Shown: piece by piece, positions 18,801 to 26,529 of the stretch
Layout of the letters: every line of letters begins with the position of its first letter
Position numbering within the stretch: position 1 is the first letter of the stretch
NCBI GenBank assembly: GCA_017428485.1
Contig: JAFRQT010000001.1
Location: 22,760 to 86,759 of the forward strand
Origin: Bacilli bacterium
GTDB taxonomy: Bacteria > Bacillota_I > Bacilli_A > RF39 > UBA660
DNA: 64,000 nt
Reading direction: 5' to 3'
Translations under genes and position numbers: made by a program
The notes under the pieces: generated by a model
Told to the model about the DNA's origin: nothing
The model's database searches: none
What the model saw: only the letters and a program-made list of their open reading frames with translations

Positions 18801-21800
18801 TCTGTCATATTTGTCTGATTGACTTTTGTAAATGTTATAGTATCTATTGAACCATCTTTTAATATTTGAGGAAATTCAACAGTTTTAAATATATTTCCAA
18901 AAATATCTTCTATATTTTCTATATTTGAAGGGAATAAATACTTTATATTACTTCCCAGAAATTTAGTACATGTACTTACATAAACTGAAGATATTAATCC
19001 CCATAATTGCTCTAACTGTGGCGATATGGCACCATCGACTTGACCATTCCAGTTAGGAAAAGCCAAATCTAAAAACATAAAATTTTCACCAATGGTTGTA
19101 TTTTCTACATTTAAATATTTTTCATTCATTAAAGGATGATATTCATCTTCAATTTTACCCCATAAAATGGCTTCTTTAGTCGGAGATGAATCAATAAATT
19201 TATTAAAGCAATTTACTGCTAACGTGGCTTTTAAGTAATTTTGATCACTAGGAGAACTATAACCATTTTCAATAAAATCCACACCAAAAATATCATCAAG
19301 TAAATAACCAATTTGAAAATCCTCAAGTCCATTAATTGAAATTGAGCCCATTTTACTTTTTATTTCATTATATGCTTCAGTATAAATAGCTTCTCTAATA
19401 AATTTATTATTTTGTATTAATTTTTCAATTATTAAAGCTTTCTTATTTGCATCTAAATCTGTTAAATTAATTAAATCATAGAAAATACCCGCGGTATTAT
19501 TGCCGTTTGAATGTACATATTTTTTAGTTAAATAATCTTCAATTTTAGAACTAATGCTATCAACATCTATATCTTGGTCTACAGGAATATTTTTTAAGAA
19601 TTCTACCGCACTTTCAATGGTATCAAAAGTTGGTATTTCAATTTTTGTATCGACTTTCGTAATATTATTACTATTCATAAGTTTTGCTTTTAAATAATCA
19701 ATTAGTAAGTCAATTTTAGATATATCAATACCATCACCATCAGGATCAAATTGTTCACTAAATTCTTCATCAGAGCAAAAGAAACCAGCATCATTTCCTT
19801 CTTCCATACTAACGGTTTCCCATTGAGCTTTTAGTATTTCTAATCCCGCTATAGTATTATTAGTTATCACGTTTGGTAAAGATATAGTTATCATAGTGTT
19901 ACCGCCGCCATAAACGTATCGAATATATGTTCCATAATCAGCAGTATCTATTTTTCCTCCACTAATAACATCACTTGCCTTTATTGGTTTACCAAGAATA
20001 TCTGATAATATACTAGCGCAGTTTCCATCGTGACTTGAAAATTTAGCTGATGAATTATATCTTGTAATAATTGAGTCTTCACTTATAAACGTTACAGCAT
20101 CTCCTTCATCTAGTTTTCCATTAAATATATCATCAAAACTAACAGAAGTTTCCTCAACTTTAAATACTATTTCCTTTTGATTGGTGAATAAATTTTTTAT
20201 TAAACTTTGATCCACACCAAATGTTTTTAATATGTTTTGTATTTCTATAATATCACTCATTGTTAAATCTTTTCCCAAAAATTTGGACATCTGCTCTTGG
20301 AATCCAACCGTATCCGTTGATTTCAAGCCATTAACTATTTCTGAATATTTACTTTGATCTATTTTATATGATGTTTCTAATTGTGCAAATAGTGACTCTA
20401 TTTCAGATGATTTAATTTTATCTATTCCTTCAATCACACCATTTTCTTCTAATATAGTTTCAATCATTGAACTAAACATATTATTTGCATATAATAAAGC
20501 AGCATTTTGATAATTACCATTAAATTGTTTAAAAAATTCATAATGTTTTATTTGGGTGTTACATTCTTCTATTTGCTTATTAATATTTTCTCTTTGCTTT
20601 ACAAGTTCATTAATTTTTAGAACATCTGTTTCATTTTCTAATTTAGCATTAATATCATTTATTTTATTATTTAATGACTCTATTTTTGTATTGAATATAT
20701 CAATATTACCCTCTGATGCATTTATACCTATTATTGAATTTAATGCTAAATTCTCAACATATTGATCAAATGACATAAATTCCATATTTCCGAGAGCATT
20801 TTGATTATTTAGAAAAATATCTACATATTGGTCATATTTAGTTTTGACATTTGGATCTACTTTTAAACTAGCTTTAATCAACTCTAAAGATTTTCCATTC
20901 TTTCGTATTGCTTCAATATTATTCTTAAAAATATCAAAATTATCAAGCAAATTTGTATGTTTTTGATTTACCATTTGCATTAAAGCAACTTTTAATCCAT
21001 TAGAATTTCCTGTCAATGCAACAGATAAACCAGCTTTTGCCAGTTTCCCTGATCCTTGCATTATTCCTGCTGTTAATGCTCCATAAAGTGCTGATTTTCC
21101 AACTGCTTCCCAATCAATTTCTTCTTTTATTCTGCCACGAGTTGCAAAACTTTTAAATACAGGATCTAAAATTTCTTGTAATCCTTCTTCTATTGCTTCA
21201 CTAAACATCTCATGTAACAAACTTCCTACACTAGAAGCAAGGAATTTTTGCATTGATTTTCCACCGATTTTTGATAATAGTTTTGCAATTAAATTTGGTG
21301 TATCAGAAAGATATGGAATACCTCCGAGAAGTTTCTCCAAAAGTACTTCACTTGTACCAACAAATCCACCATATACAAGAGCTTCAGATAAACTCATACC
21401 TGCTTGCATTCCCTGCTCCATTGCATTACCAGCGGCTGATACTCCCATTAATACTTTAGAGCCATAAGTAAAAATACCAGCAAATATTTTTGCGACCACA
21501 GGAGCTGCAGTACCTCCAGAAAAATATGTAATTGCTGCACCAATTGCAGCCATCGCTATGGTAGGTAACATGTTTCCTATAGAAGTGCACACTTCATATG
21601 TCCCTAGAAAAATACTTCCGAAGTTATCTTTTAATCCTTGCGCATAATACATCCTCGCATAATCTTCTGCACTAACTTTGCCATCTGCTTTACTGCAAAT
21701 ATTACGCAGACCATTCCAAAATTGTGCTAATCCATCACCTAATCCTACTCCAATAGCAGCCATTTCTTGCCCCATGTAATAAGAACTGTCAATGTCAAAG

Positions 21801-24800
21801 ATTTCATCAACAATGGCTGATTTACCAAGTGTAAATATTTTTCCTAAAGTTCTAGCAGCTTTATCAATTTTTTCTTGACGCTCTTTTGCTAATCTTGCTC
21901 CTTCAATCCTTTTACCCATATCAGCAATTTCTACTGCTGCAGAATAAGCATTGTTAGTGCCATTTTTTGCATCAACATTTGTTAAATATGATACTAAATC
22001 ATAATACTCTTCTTTATTAGGAATATAATTTATACCTGTAACAATATCTGTTACATCTATAGAATGGCCTATTGATTTAGCTATACCTTTTGTATCAATA
22101 ATATATAACCTTGGCCCATCAAATACCCCATCTAATAAATCATAGTTTTCTTTACTTTCTGAACAAAATATTGCTAAATCTGCTGCAGTTACATCTATTT
22201 GATTTCCATTTTCATCATATGCATATACAAGTCTGTCTCCCCAGTATTGACATTTTTCTACTTTGACACTAGCAATTCTAGCACTTTTATTTTCATCGAA
22301 ATCAGAATATAGTGTATATAAAGATAGATTAACATTCTGCAGAGTAGTTATTGTATCAGATAACGTAAGTTGCTCTTTATTTAATGCATTTCTTTGCTTA
22401 TAAGCAGATAATATTAATTCTCTATTTTCTAAAGTATTATCCATACTTGTTTTTTTAGATGTTTTTATAGATTTAACATCTGAATCATTTAAATATTTTT
22501 CAAGAATTACTTCTAAATCTGCTGCAGTTAAATTATTCTTATCATATCCTAATTTTTTTGCATATTTTTTTAAATCTTTTTCTAAATTATCAAAAGTGTA
22601 TTTCCAATCGTCTTTTATTTTTTCTAACTCTTTATTGTTTTGCAGAACTTTTTCACTAAGTTTTTCTGTTTCTAAACTAATTTTATATTGATCTCTTTCT
22701 AATAAAAAATCTTCCTCTATCGCTCTTTGTTTTGGGTCATCACTTGGATACCTTTCTATTAATGTAGCCTTGGAGTCATAAAAAGCCTCTTTAAATTTAG
22801 CATAATCTTTTTTGCATTGCTCTAATATATTCTGATCAGATTCTTTATACTTATTAAGTTCTGATTCTTCCGCAAATAGATTATGATATTCATTTAAAGT
22901 TGGTGTATCATACATATCTTGATTATTTAAGACATTAACATTTATGACAATTGCTCCATCAGCATAATAATATGAACGCCAGAAATAATTTGCCCAATCT
23001 GCTGTCCCATCAACATTTTTAGAAAATAAGTATTCTTTAGTTTCATCACTAAGTGTATCTCCAAGACCATATATAGGTTTCCCATTTTCATCTTTTTCTT
23101 GACCTTGGTAATTGCTAGTAGAAAAGCCATTATAATAATATTGCTTAAGTTCTTTATATGCATTAAGTCTTTTTCTTTTATCTTCTCTCTCTGATACAGG
23201 CTGCATTCTTTCTACTGTTTTATTAATCATTAGTGTAGCATATGCATTAATAATATATAGTTCTGTATCTGACATTTTATCATATACAGAAGTTTTTGAA
23301 CTTGTATTATCAAATATTGAATTTATATTTAATTCAGATAGTTTCGATTTTAATGAATTTTCTCTGTTATCTAATATATCAATTACATCTGAACTTATTA
23401 TGCCATCATTATTGTATTGATTATCTAAATCATATTTCTGCCAAGTACCACTTCCCCAATTCAAAATATCTGATTCATGTTCTTTCAAAAATGCTTGCTG
23501 TTCTTTCCCTCTATCTTTTTCTGGCACTGACAAATCATTCATAAATCTTATTGATATATCTCTTTTATATACATCAGCATATTTTACTTGTTTTTCTTCA
23601 TCTTTGTATATTTCCCAATCTTTTTCAGTTGCTTCACCAAAGTTGACATTGTAACTTGCTAATTCAAATAATCTCATACTATATGTATCAATCAAATCTA
23701 TAAATTCTCTTTGATCTTTACGATTTTCATAAAATTCAAGCTCCGCTTTACTCAATTCAATATCAGACGCTATTTTGTAAGCTACCGTAGTAGAAAGGTT
23801 TTGATTCGAATTTACTAAACTAGTTATTAAATCAATCTGTTCTCTTACTTCTTTGGTTTGCTTTCTATCATCATCAAGAATAATCTCATCAATTTCTATA
23901 TCATTAAATTTTCCCGCTTTTACTTTTAATCGGTCTCTTAATTTTTGAGTTTCTTCATCACCTATTTCTTTAGCTTTTTGCTCAATCTCTTTATCAGTCC
24001 AATTTAAATCTGCAGCAAATTCTCCCATATATGCTAAATAATTTGCTGTTTCATAATAAGAATAATCAGGACTCAATTCTTGAAGACTAGATCTTAATTC
24101 TTTTAATCTTTGAGCGTAGCTTTTGATTAAACCTCCAGCTCCACCATTAGAAGAAACACTATATAGTTCTTTTATGTCTTCTTTATAGTTTTCAATAAAA
24201 GATATATCACAATCCAATTCTAAATCTTTTAATATATCAAATTCAATAACCGCATTACTTATTTCAAGCGGCGCAACATCCATTCCTGATAATAATTCAA
24301 TTACCATACGCAAAAATCCATAATTAATATCAATCTTTGCTTGTGAAACAGCATTATATGCATCATTTAATTGTGAATATTCAACACTTTCATCAATATC
24401 CAAAAGACCAAGCATTTGCATCTGTTTAGTTAACTCTTCATGAGCTTGCTTCATTTCTTCTGTAATTACTGGTTCAGGATTATTCTTGCGTTTTTTTGCT
24501 TCCTGCTCTTGTTTTTGTGATTCTTCTTCTCCTAACAAAGCTTTAATAAGATTTTGATATTTTTCTTCTTCTAGCGCATAATCTTTTAATGCTTCTTCTT
24601 TTGACAAAAACTGCTTTTTATCGATTGCTTTTTCATTTAATATTATGTATTCATATTGCCCGTTTTTTTCATAAGCAATAATATCATATCCTTCTTCTTT
24701 TTTTTGATTAATCAATTCTTCAGTAATTTCTTCACTTATATTGCACACTTTAGCATCTTTAGATAAAGTCATTTTTACTATTCCTTTATCTTCCCCTATA

Positions 24801-24973
24801 CTTTCAGTCAAATCCTTATAATTATTTACTGAGTATGCTTTTTCATTTATATTTCCTAGATCATAATTATCTTTATCATCTATGTAGTATAGATTAATTT
24901 CATTCATACCAAAAAAATCATCGCCTAGAAGTGATGTTAAATAATCATCGTCTAAATTATTATTATCATCCAT
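15812..24973 (-). CDS. Giant multidomain effector: kinase-like, RelA/SpoT-like and ADP-ribosyltransferase domains
   Basis: This 3053-residue protein starts at ATG 24973, with TGGAGGT just upstream; a GTG at 24985 lies inside that ribosome site. There is no signal peptide. Residues 1-1100 are mostly charged, helical sequence. Residues about 1130-1330 hold a Gly/Ala-rich hydrophobic stretch like those of large polyvalent toxins. A DPDGDGIDIS calcium-loop-like motif starts near 1743. About 2150-2340 is kinase-like: Lys2182 in YLVKPG, GNFDSDAENF at 2263-2272, and GIDKEQAF with Asp2284. About 2575-2710 is RelA/SpoT-like: FKLKSLESIKEK, DSLRYT with Arg2612, and ELQFHT with Glu2669. The C-terminus is an ADP-ribosyltransferase: Arg2950 in LKRGTR, STS at 2989-2991, and E3022-G-E3024. 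Secretion by the adjacent EssC system is inferred. Candidate antidote genes follow. Confidence 0.85.
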   Translation of the reverse strand: MDDNNNLDDDYLTSLLGDDFFGMNEINLYYIDDKDNYDLGNINEKAYSVNNYKDLTESIGEDKGIVKMTLSKDAKVCNISEEITEELINQKKEEGYDIIAYEKNGQYEYIILNEKAIDKKQFLSKEEALKDYALEEEKYQNLIKALLGEEESQKQEQEAKKRKNNPEPVITEEMKQAHEELTKQMQMLGLLDIDESVEYSQLNDAYNAVSQAKIDINYGFLRMVIELLSGMDVAPLEISNAVIEFDILKDLELDCDISFIENYKEDIKELYSVSSNGGAGGLIKSYAQRLKELRSSLQELSPDYSYYETANYLAYMGEFAADLNWTDKEIEQKAKEIGDEETQKLRDRLKVKAGKFNDIEIDEIILDDDRKQTKEVREQIDLITSLVNSNQNLSTTVAYKIASDIELSKAELEFYENRKDQREFIDLIDTYSMRLFELASYNVNFGEATEKDWEIYKDEEKQVKYADVYKRDISIRFMNDLSVPEKDRGKEQQAFLKEHESDILNWGSGTWQKYDLDNQYNNDGIISSDVIDILDNRENSLKSKLSELNINSIFDNTSSKTSVYDKMSDTELYIINAYATLMINKTVERMQPVSEREDKRKRLNAYKELKQYYYNGFSTSNYQGQEKDENGKPIYGLGDTLSDETKEYLFSKNVDGTADWANYFWRSYYYADGAIVINVNVLNNQDMYDTPTLNEYHNLFAEESELNKYKESDQNILEQCKKDYAKFKEAFYDSKATLIERYPSDDPKQRAIEEDFLLERDQYKISLETEKLSEKVLQNNKELEKIKDDWKYTFDNLEKDLKKYAKKLGYDKNNLTAADLEVILEKYLNDSDVKSIKTSKKTSMDNTLENRELILSAYKQRNALNKEQLTLSDTITTLQNVNLSLYTLYSDFDENKSARIASVKVEKCQYWGDRLVYAYDENGNQIDVTAADLAIFCSESKENYDLLDGVFDGPRLYIIDTKGIAKSIGHSIDVTDIVTGINYIPNKEEYYDLVSYLTNVDAKNGTNNAYSAAVEIADMGKRIEGARLAKERQEKIDKAARTLGKIFTLGKSAIVDEIFDIDSSYYMGQEMAAIGVGLGDGLAQFWNGLRNICSKADGKVSAEDYARMYYAQGLKDNFGSIFLGTYEVCTSIGNMLPTIAMAAIGAAITYFSGGTAAPVVAKIFAGIFTYGSKVLMGVSAAGNAMEQGMQAGMSLSEALVYGGFVGTSEVLLEKLLGGIPYLSDTPNLIAKLLSKIGGKSMQKFLASSVGSLLHEMFSEAIEEGLQEILDPVFKSFATRGRIKEEIDWEAVGKSALYGALTAGIMQGSGKLAKAGLSVALTGNSNGLKVALMQMVNQKHTNLLDNFDIFKNNIEAIRKNGKSLELIKASLKVDPNVKTKYDQYVDIFLNNQNALGNMEFMSFDQYVENLALNSIIGINASEGNIDIFNTKIESLNNKINDINAKLENETDVLKINELVKQRENINKQIEECNTQIKHYEFFKQFNGNYQNAALLYANNMFSSMIETILEENGVIEGIDKIKSSEIESLFAQLETSYKIDQSKYSEIVNGLKSTDTVGFQEQMSKFLGKDLTMSDIIEIQNILKTFGVDQSLIKNLFTNQKEIVFKVEETSVSFDDIFNGKLDEGDAVTFISEDSIITRYNSSAKFSSHDGNCASILSDILGKPIKASDVISGGKIDTADYGTYIRYVYGGGNTMITISLPNVITNNTIAGLEILKAQWETVSMEEGNDAGFFCSDEEFSEQFDPDGDGIDISKIDLLIDYLKAKLMNSNNITKVDTKIEIPTFDTIESAVEFLKNIPVDQDIDVDSISSKIEDYLTKKYVHSNGNNTAGIFYDLINLTDLDANKKALIIEKLIQNNKFIREAIYTEAYNEIKSKMGSISINGLEDFQIGYLLDDIFGVDFIENGYSSPSDQNYLKATLAVNCFNKFIDSSPTKEAILWGKIEDEYHPLMNEKYLNVENTTIGENFMFLDLAFPNWNGQVDGAISPQLEQLWGLISSVYVSTCTKFLGSNIKYLFPSNIENIEDIFGNIFKTVEFPQILKDGSIDTITFTKVNQTNMTELDTYVVDINDIIYYYQNGIKTGEDISKLNEYALEMLKAKIKHEFDVTEDVQYSSQTISETDAIKPSSDAIINKESYSDESEIFTDTETILHALLDSGIVLSHANMGQTGVMYEFTYNGKTYLVKPGVNKGTYKVRPFRVEIQKAASLLQNLLSDRAVDVQAYGDGNVKVAVQEKIANAKMASTNEIITQHTAELLEEYVIDYLLGNFDSDAENFIIDSDGKLRGIDKEQAFKYLLSNTDESLALDFGFSPAGSKQNIYPQLLEYIKQNGLSTECKNVLTKAIQTLSNISDADYIDMFASYALAVNPSSSNEIIEKILQRKEYFMKNINSFMDNVTGVQDCLSQTTNTSVEKVKMSPTEIEDTIFIQGITTAEHYNNLFKGIDSSSLKEYITGLSAQQIKNLQNIGVDPKYLVSKNYVDMTTEEIRNSIAREIELLDPNDVEYKKKKDLLHLKEAYILELKSSYVTEVEVKMFDKLSTEVQAKIEKYANEIYNNAQLQENSVTQDMHTLEEDGCRLEGLDFKLKSLESIKEKIARIISKGGQIEAAAADISDSLRYTLIVPSTNQYESTVIEKLAKLQALGYNIKYVNNWWGQSIYQGLNVGLTTPDGLTIELQFHTENSYNVKQFMNHELYEIYRSSTDQIIKDVCSQIQSLNQKIYVGNEVVFNYSSEYALTKAINEYKKFIASTVTVDTSPFGFTETPEEYAESLFKGIKSYGKYDWKIFKNDYVNEIKQWQDKLRKTTILDKNGDPLINPNSGKAYTQLDLLYGYKDENGETPIASYSFLNTISRAKGKSDIETINNLLEKNSDGTLKQTPDGKYCIKFYHVGWETEYIYDPDTSEVYRFDVDGTKKGLNRDGSIGTVKDMLERYEYESKALSEALKHMTFKESILLKRGTRINALRKYGVLETDDGDTIYKKLTAEGNIYVDEGFMSTSPTYGFDGKVQFRIRTKVGGQFGNFVNINDAEGEVLLNYGSKFEIKAVKKDSNGIIYIYMDQI

Positions 24974-25030
24974 ACTTACCTCCACATAAATAAAATATTA
25001 TTTTTAAATAACGGGTTGCTTTGTTTTAAA

Positions 25031-25420
25031 TCATTTATTATTTGCTTGACAATTATCCAACAAATTTTCAAAGCGATTTTGTTCTCTTCTTAGTTTTCTT
25101 ATTCTTTCATTTAATTCTTCTATTTTTTCATTTATAGCATTTATTAGTGTATTAAAAGAGTTTTCATATTCTGATAATTTTTTGGTTCTTTCAGAAAACT
25201 CTCCCTTATCATAAGATTCTCCATTTATTTGTACGCTTTTTAAGTATTTTGCTACAACGCTTAATTTATCACAAAAATCTGAATTTTTTTGTATTATTTC
25301 CTTAATCTTGGGACGTATGCTATCAGCTTTTTCTATTTTTTTATTTATTGCTTCTATTTCTGATTTAATTGAACTAATTTTAGAACTATAATATGCTTGT
25401 TGCTCTGTAATATCTATCAT
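25031..25420 (-). CDS. Coiled-coil protein, probable WXG-like effector partner
   Basis: The protein has 129 residues and is almost wholly helical and charged, with heptad-like Ile/Leu spacing in the first half and a C-terminal coiled coil (INEKIEELNERIRKLRREQ). ATG 25420 has AAAGAAAGGA upstream; a TTG at 25465 would add 15 unlikely residues. It lies 57 bases before the giant effector and shares its promoter. In type VIIb loci, small helical proteins of this kind (DUF5082/Lap type) sit beside large effectors and help target them to EssC. I see no WXG motif, so the role is inferred from size, fold and position. Confidence 0.65.
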   Translation of the reverse strand: MIDITEQQAYYSSKISSIKSEIEAINKKIEKADSIRPKIKEIIQKNSDFCDKLSVVAKYLKSVQINGESYDKGEFSERTKKLSEYENSFNTLINAINEKIEELNERIRKLRREQNRFENLLDNCQANNK

Positions 25421-25501
25421 AAAAAAAATATCCTTTCTTTTTATATTATTAACTCTCATACACAAATAGTGACAATATTGTTTAAATAGTTATTTGAGTA
25501 T

Positions 25502-25555
25502 TAACATCCCCTATATTTCTACTATATAAATTAATTATATCATTATTGGATGTTA
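25502..25555. repeat. Inverted repeat around the effector-operon start site
   Basis: TAACATCC at 25502-25509 and its exact complement GGATGTTA at 25548-25555 flank the -10 box and predicted start site of the effector operon. This could be a split operator or an mRNA 5'-leader structure; only part would be transcribed, which favours a protein-binding site. Confidence 0.4.
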
Positions 25556-25562
25556 CTGTCCA
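25534..25562 (-). promoter_or_regulatory. Promoter of the effector operon
   Basis: TGGACA (25557-25562) and TATAAT (25534-25539) lie 17 bases apart on the minus strand. The predicted leader is about 105 bases long before ATG 25420. This drives the coiled-coil gene, the giant effector and the three downstream genes. Confidence 0.7.
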
Positions 25563-25770
25563 TAATTAATTAAAAAGCACAACAATTTGTACCTCTACAT
25601 TTTTATTATAATTATTATTTAATACAATATATAATTTTAAATACAATAAAATTAATGCTTTTTTAATTTAATATTTTTATATAATTTCAAATTTTTTTGT
25701 TTTATTTTAATGAAAACTATCTATCTTAGTATCATAATCTGTACTACTTCTAATAAACTATATTGAATTT
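25563..25770. other. AT-rich spacer without a recognisable gene
   Basis: Very AT-rich sequence between the effector promoter and the terminator of the WXG100-like gene. I see no open frame with a ribosome site and no RNA motif here. Confidence 0.6.
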
Positions 25771-25792
25771 AAAAAAGAGCATTTCTGCTCTC
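25771..25792 (-). terminator. Terminator of the tandem WXG100-like gene
   Basis: AGAGCA and TGCTCT form a stem with a GAAA tetraloop, followed by six T's on the minus strand, 11 bases after the gene's stop. It makes the WXG100-like gene a separate transcript. Confidence 0.88.
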
Positions 25793-25802
25793 TTCTTCAT
25801 AA

Positions 25803-26426
25803 CTACATTCCGTAATTTTGTAAGGCTGTTGTAATACTTTGAGAAACTTCAGCAAGTAAATTCTTGTAAGCTGGTGCTTTTGAGATGAATTCATCAAATG
25901 ATTGTTTTGCTTCATCTCTCTTTGGTCCCATTGTCCAATTACTCATAATTTCATCAAAATATCTCTTAACATCTGTAATGAATCCATCCATTCCTGTATT
26001 TGCGGCATCAACTTTATTTTTTCCATTAACTGCATCTTGAGTAATATTTACAGTATCTCTTGAATCACTATATTCAGGCATTACTGTATCTGGAGCATCT
26101 TCTTTTATCTTCATTAATTCTTCTAAATTATTTGCACCATTAGCTCTTTGAATTGCTCTATAATCAGCTGCAATCTTACTAGTTTCAACTGTTAATGATG
26201 ATAAAAGATTTTTAATCTTAACAACTGCATTATAAACAGTAACTACATTATTGATTTGAGTCCCTGCATCCATTCCTTGCCAAGAATTCTTTAATGCTTC
26301 AATTCCCTCTCTCAAATTTTTTGCAATGCTTGCAGCACTTGTATCATTAGTTCCAATAACAACCTTATTATATAATTCTACAGAACTAGTGTACAAATCA
26401 GCCACACTGTTAACTTTATGATTCAT
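25803..26426 (-). CDS. Tandem WXG100-like secreted protein
   Basis: WXG100 proteins are small helical-hairpin substrates and structural partners of type VII secretion. This one has 207 residues, about twice the usual length. The first half has helix, then Trp49-Gln-Gly51, then helix. The second half repeats the layout with WTMG at 164-167 between two helices, as if an EsxA-EsxB-type pair were fused in one chain. It has no signal peptide. AGGAGGGT precedes ATG 26426, and it has its own extended -10 promoter and terminator, consistent with high independent expression. The C-terminus shows no obvious YxxxD/E export signal. Confidence 0.75.
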   Translation of the reverse strand: MNHKVNSVADLYTSSVELYNKVVIGTNDTSAASIAKNLREGIEALKNSWQGMDAGTQINNVVTVYNAVVKIKNLLSSLTVETSKIAADYRAIQRANGANNLEELMKIKEDAPDTVMPEYSDSRDTVNITQDAVNGKNKVDAANTGMDGFITDVKRYFDEIMSNWTMGPKRDEAKQSFDEFISKAPAYKNLLAEVSQSITTALQNYGM

Positions 26427-26465
26427 TTATCTTACCCTCCTATCATAAATTTATCATACAACTAA

Positions 26466-26494
26466 ATTATAACAATTTTATGCTGCTTTGTCTA
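26466..26494 (-). promoter_or_regulatory. Promoter of the WXG100-like gene
   Basis: TAGACA (26489-26494), a 17-base spacer and TGTTATAAT with TATAAT at 26466-26471 form a strong extended -10 promoter 40 bases before the ATG. Confidence 0.8.
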
Positions 26495-26529
26495 CTTATT
26501 TTACACAAAAGGTATACACTTTTATGCTT

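Noticed and set aside
22942..23163. Second minus-strand frame inside the giant effector
   Set aside because: It is a short alternative frame with no ribosome site and lies fully within the continuous 3053-codon gene.
15812..24973. Giant protein as a phage tape-measure or MuF-type head protein
   Set aside because: The hydrophobic and polyvalent segments resemble phage proteins, but no other phage gene is near; the neighbours are type VII secretion and candidate immunity genes.
25563..25770. Hidden small gene or RNA in the spacer before the effector operon
   Set aside because: Only AT-rich sequence with no ribosome site plus start, no compact stem-loops beyond the terminator, and no direct repeats.
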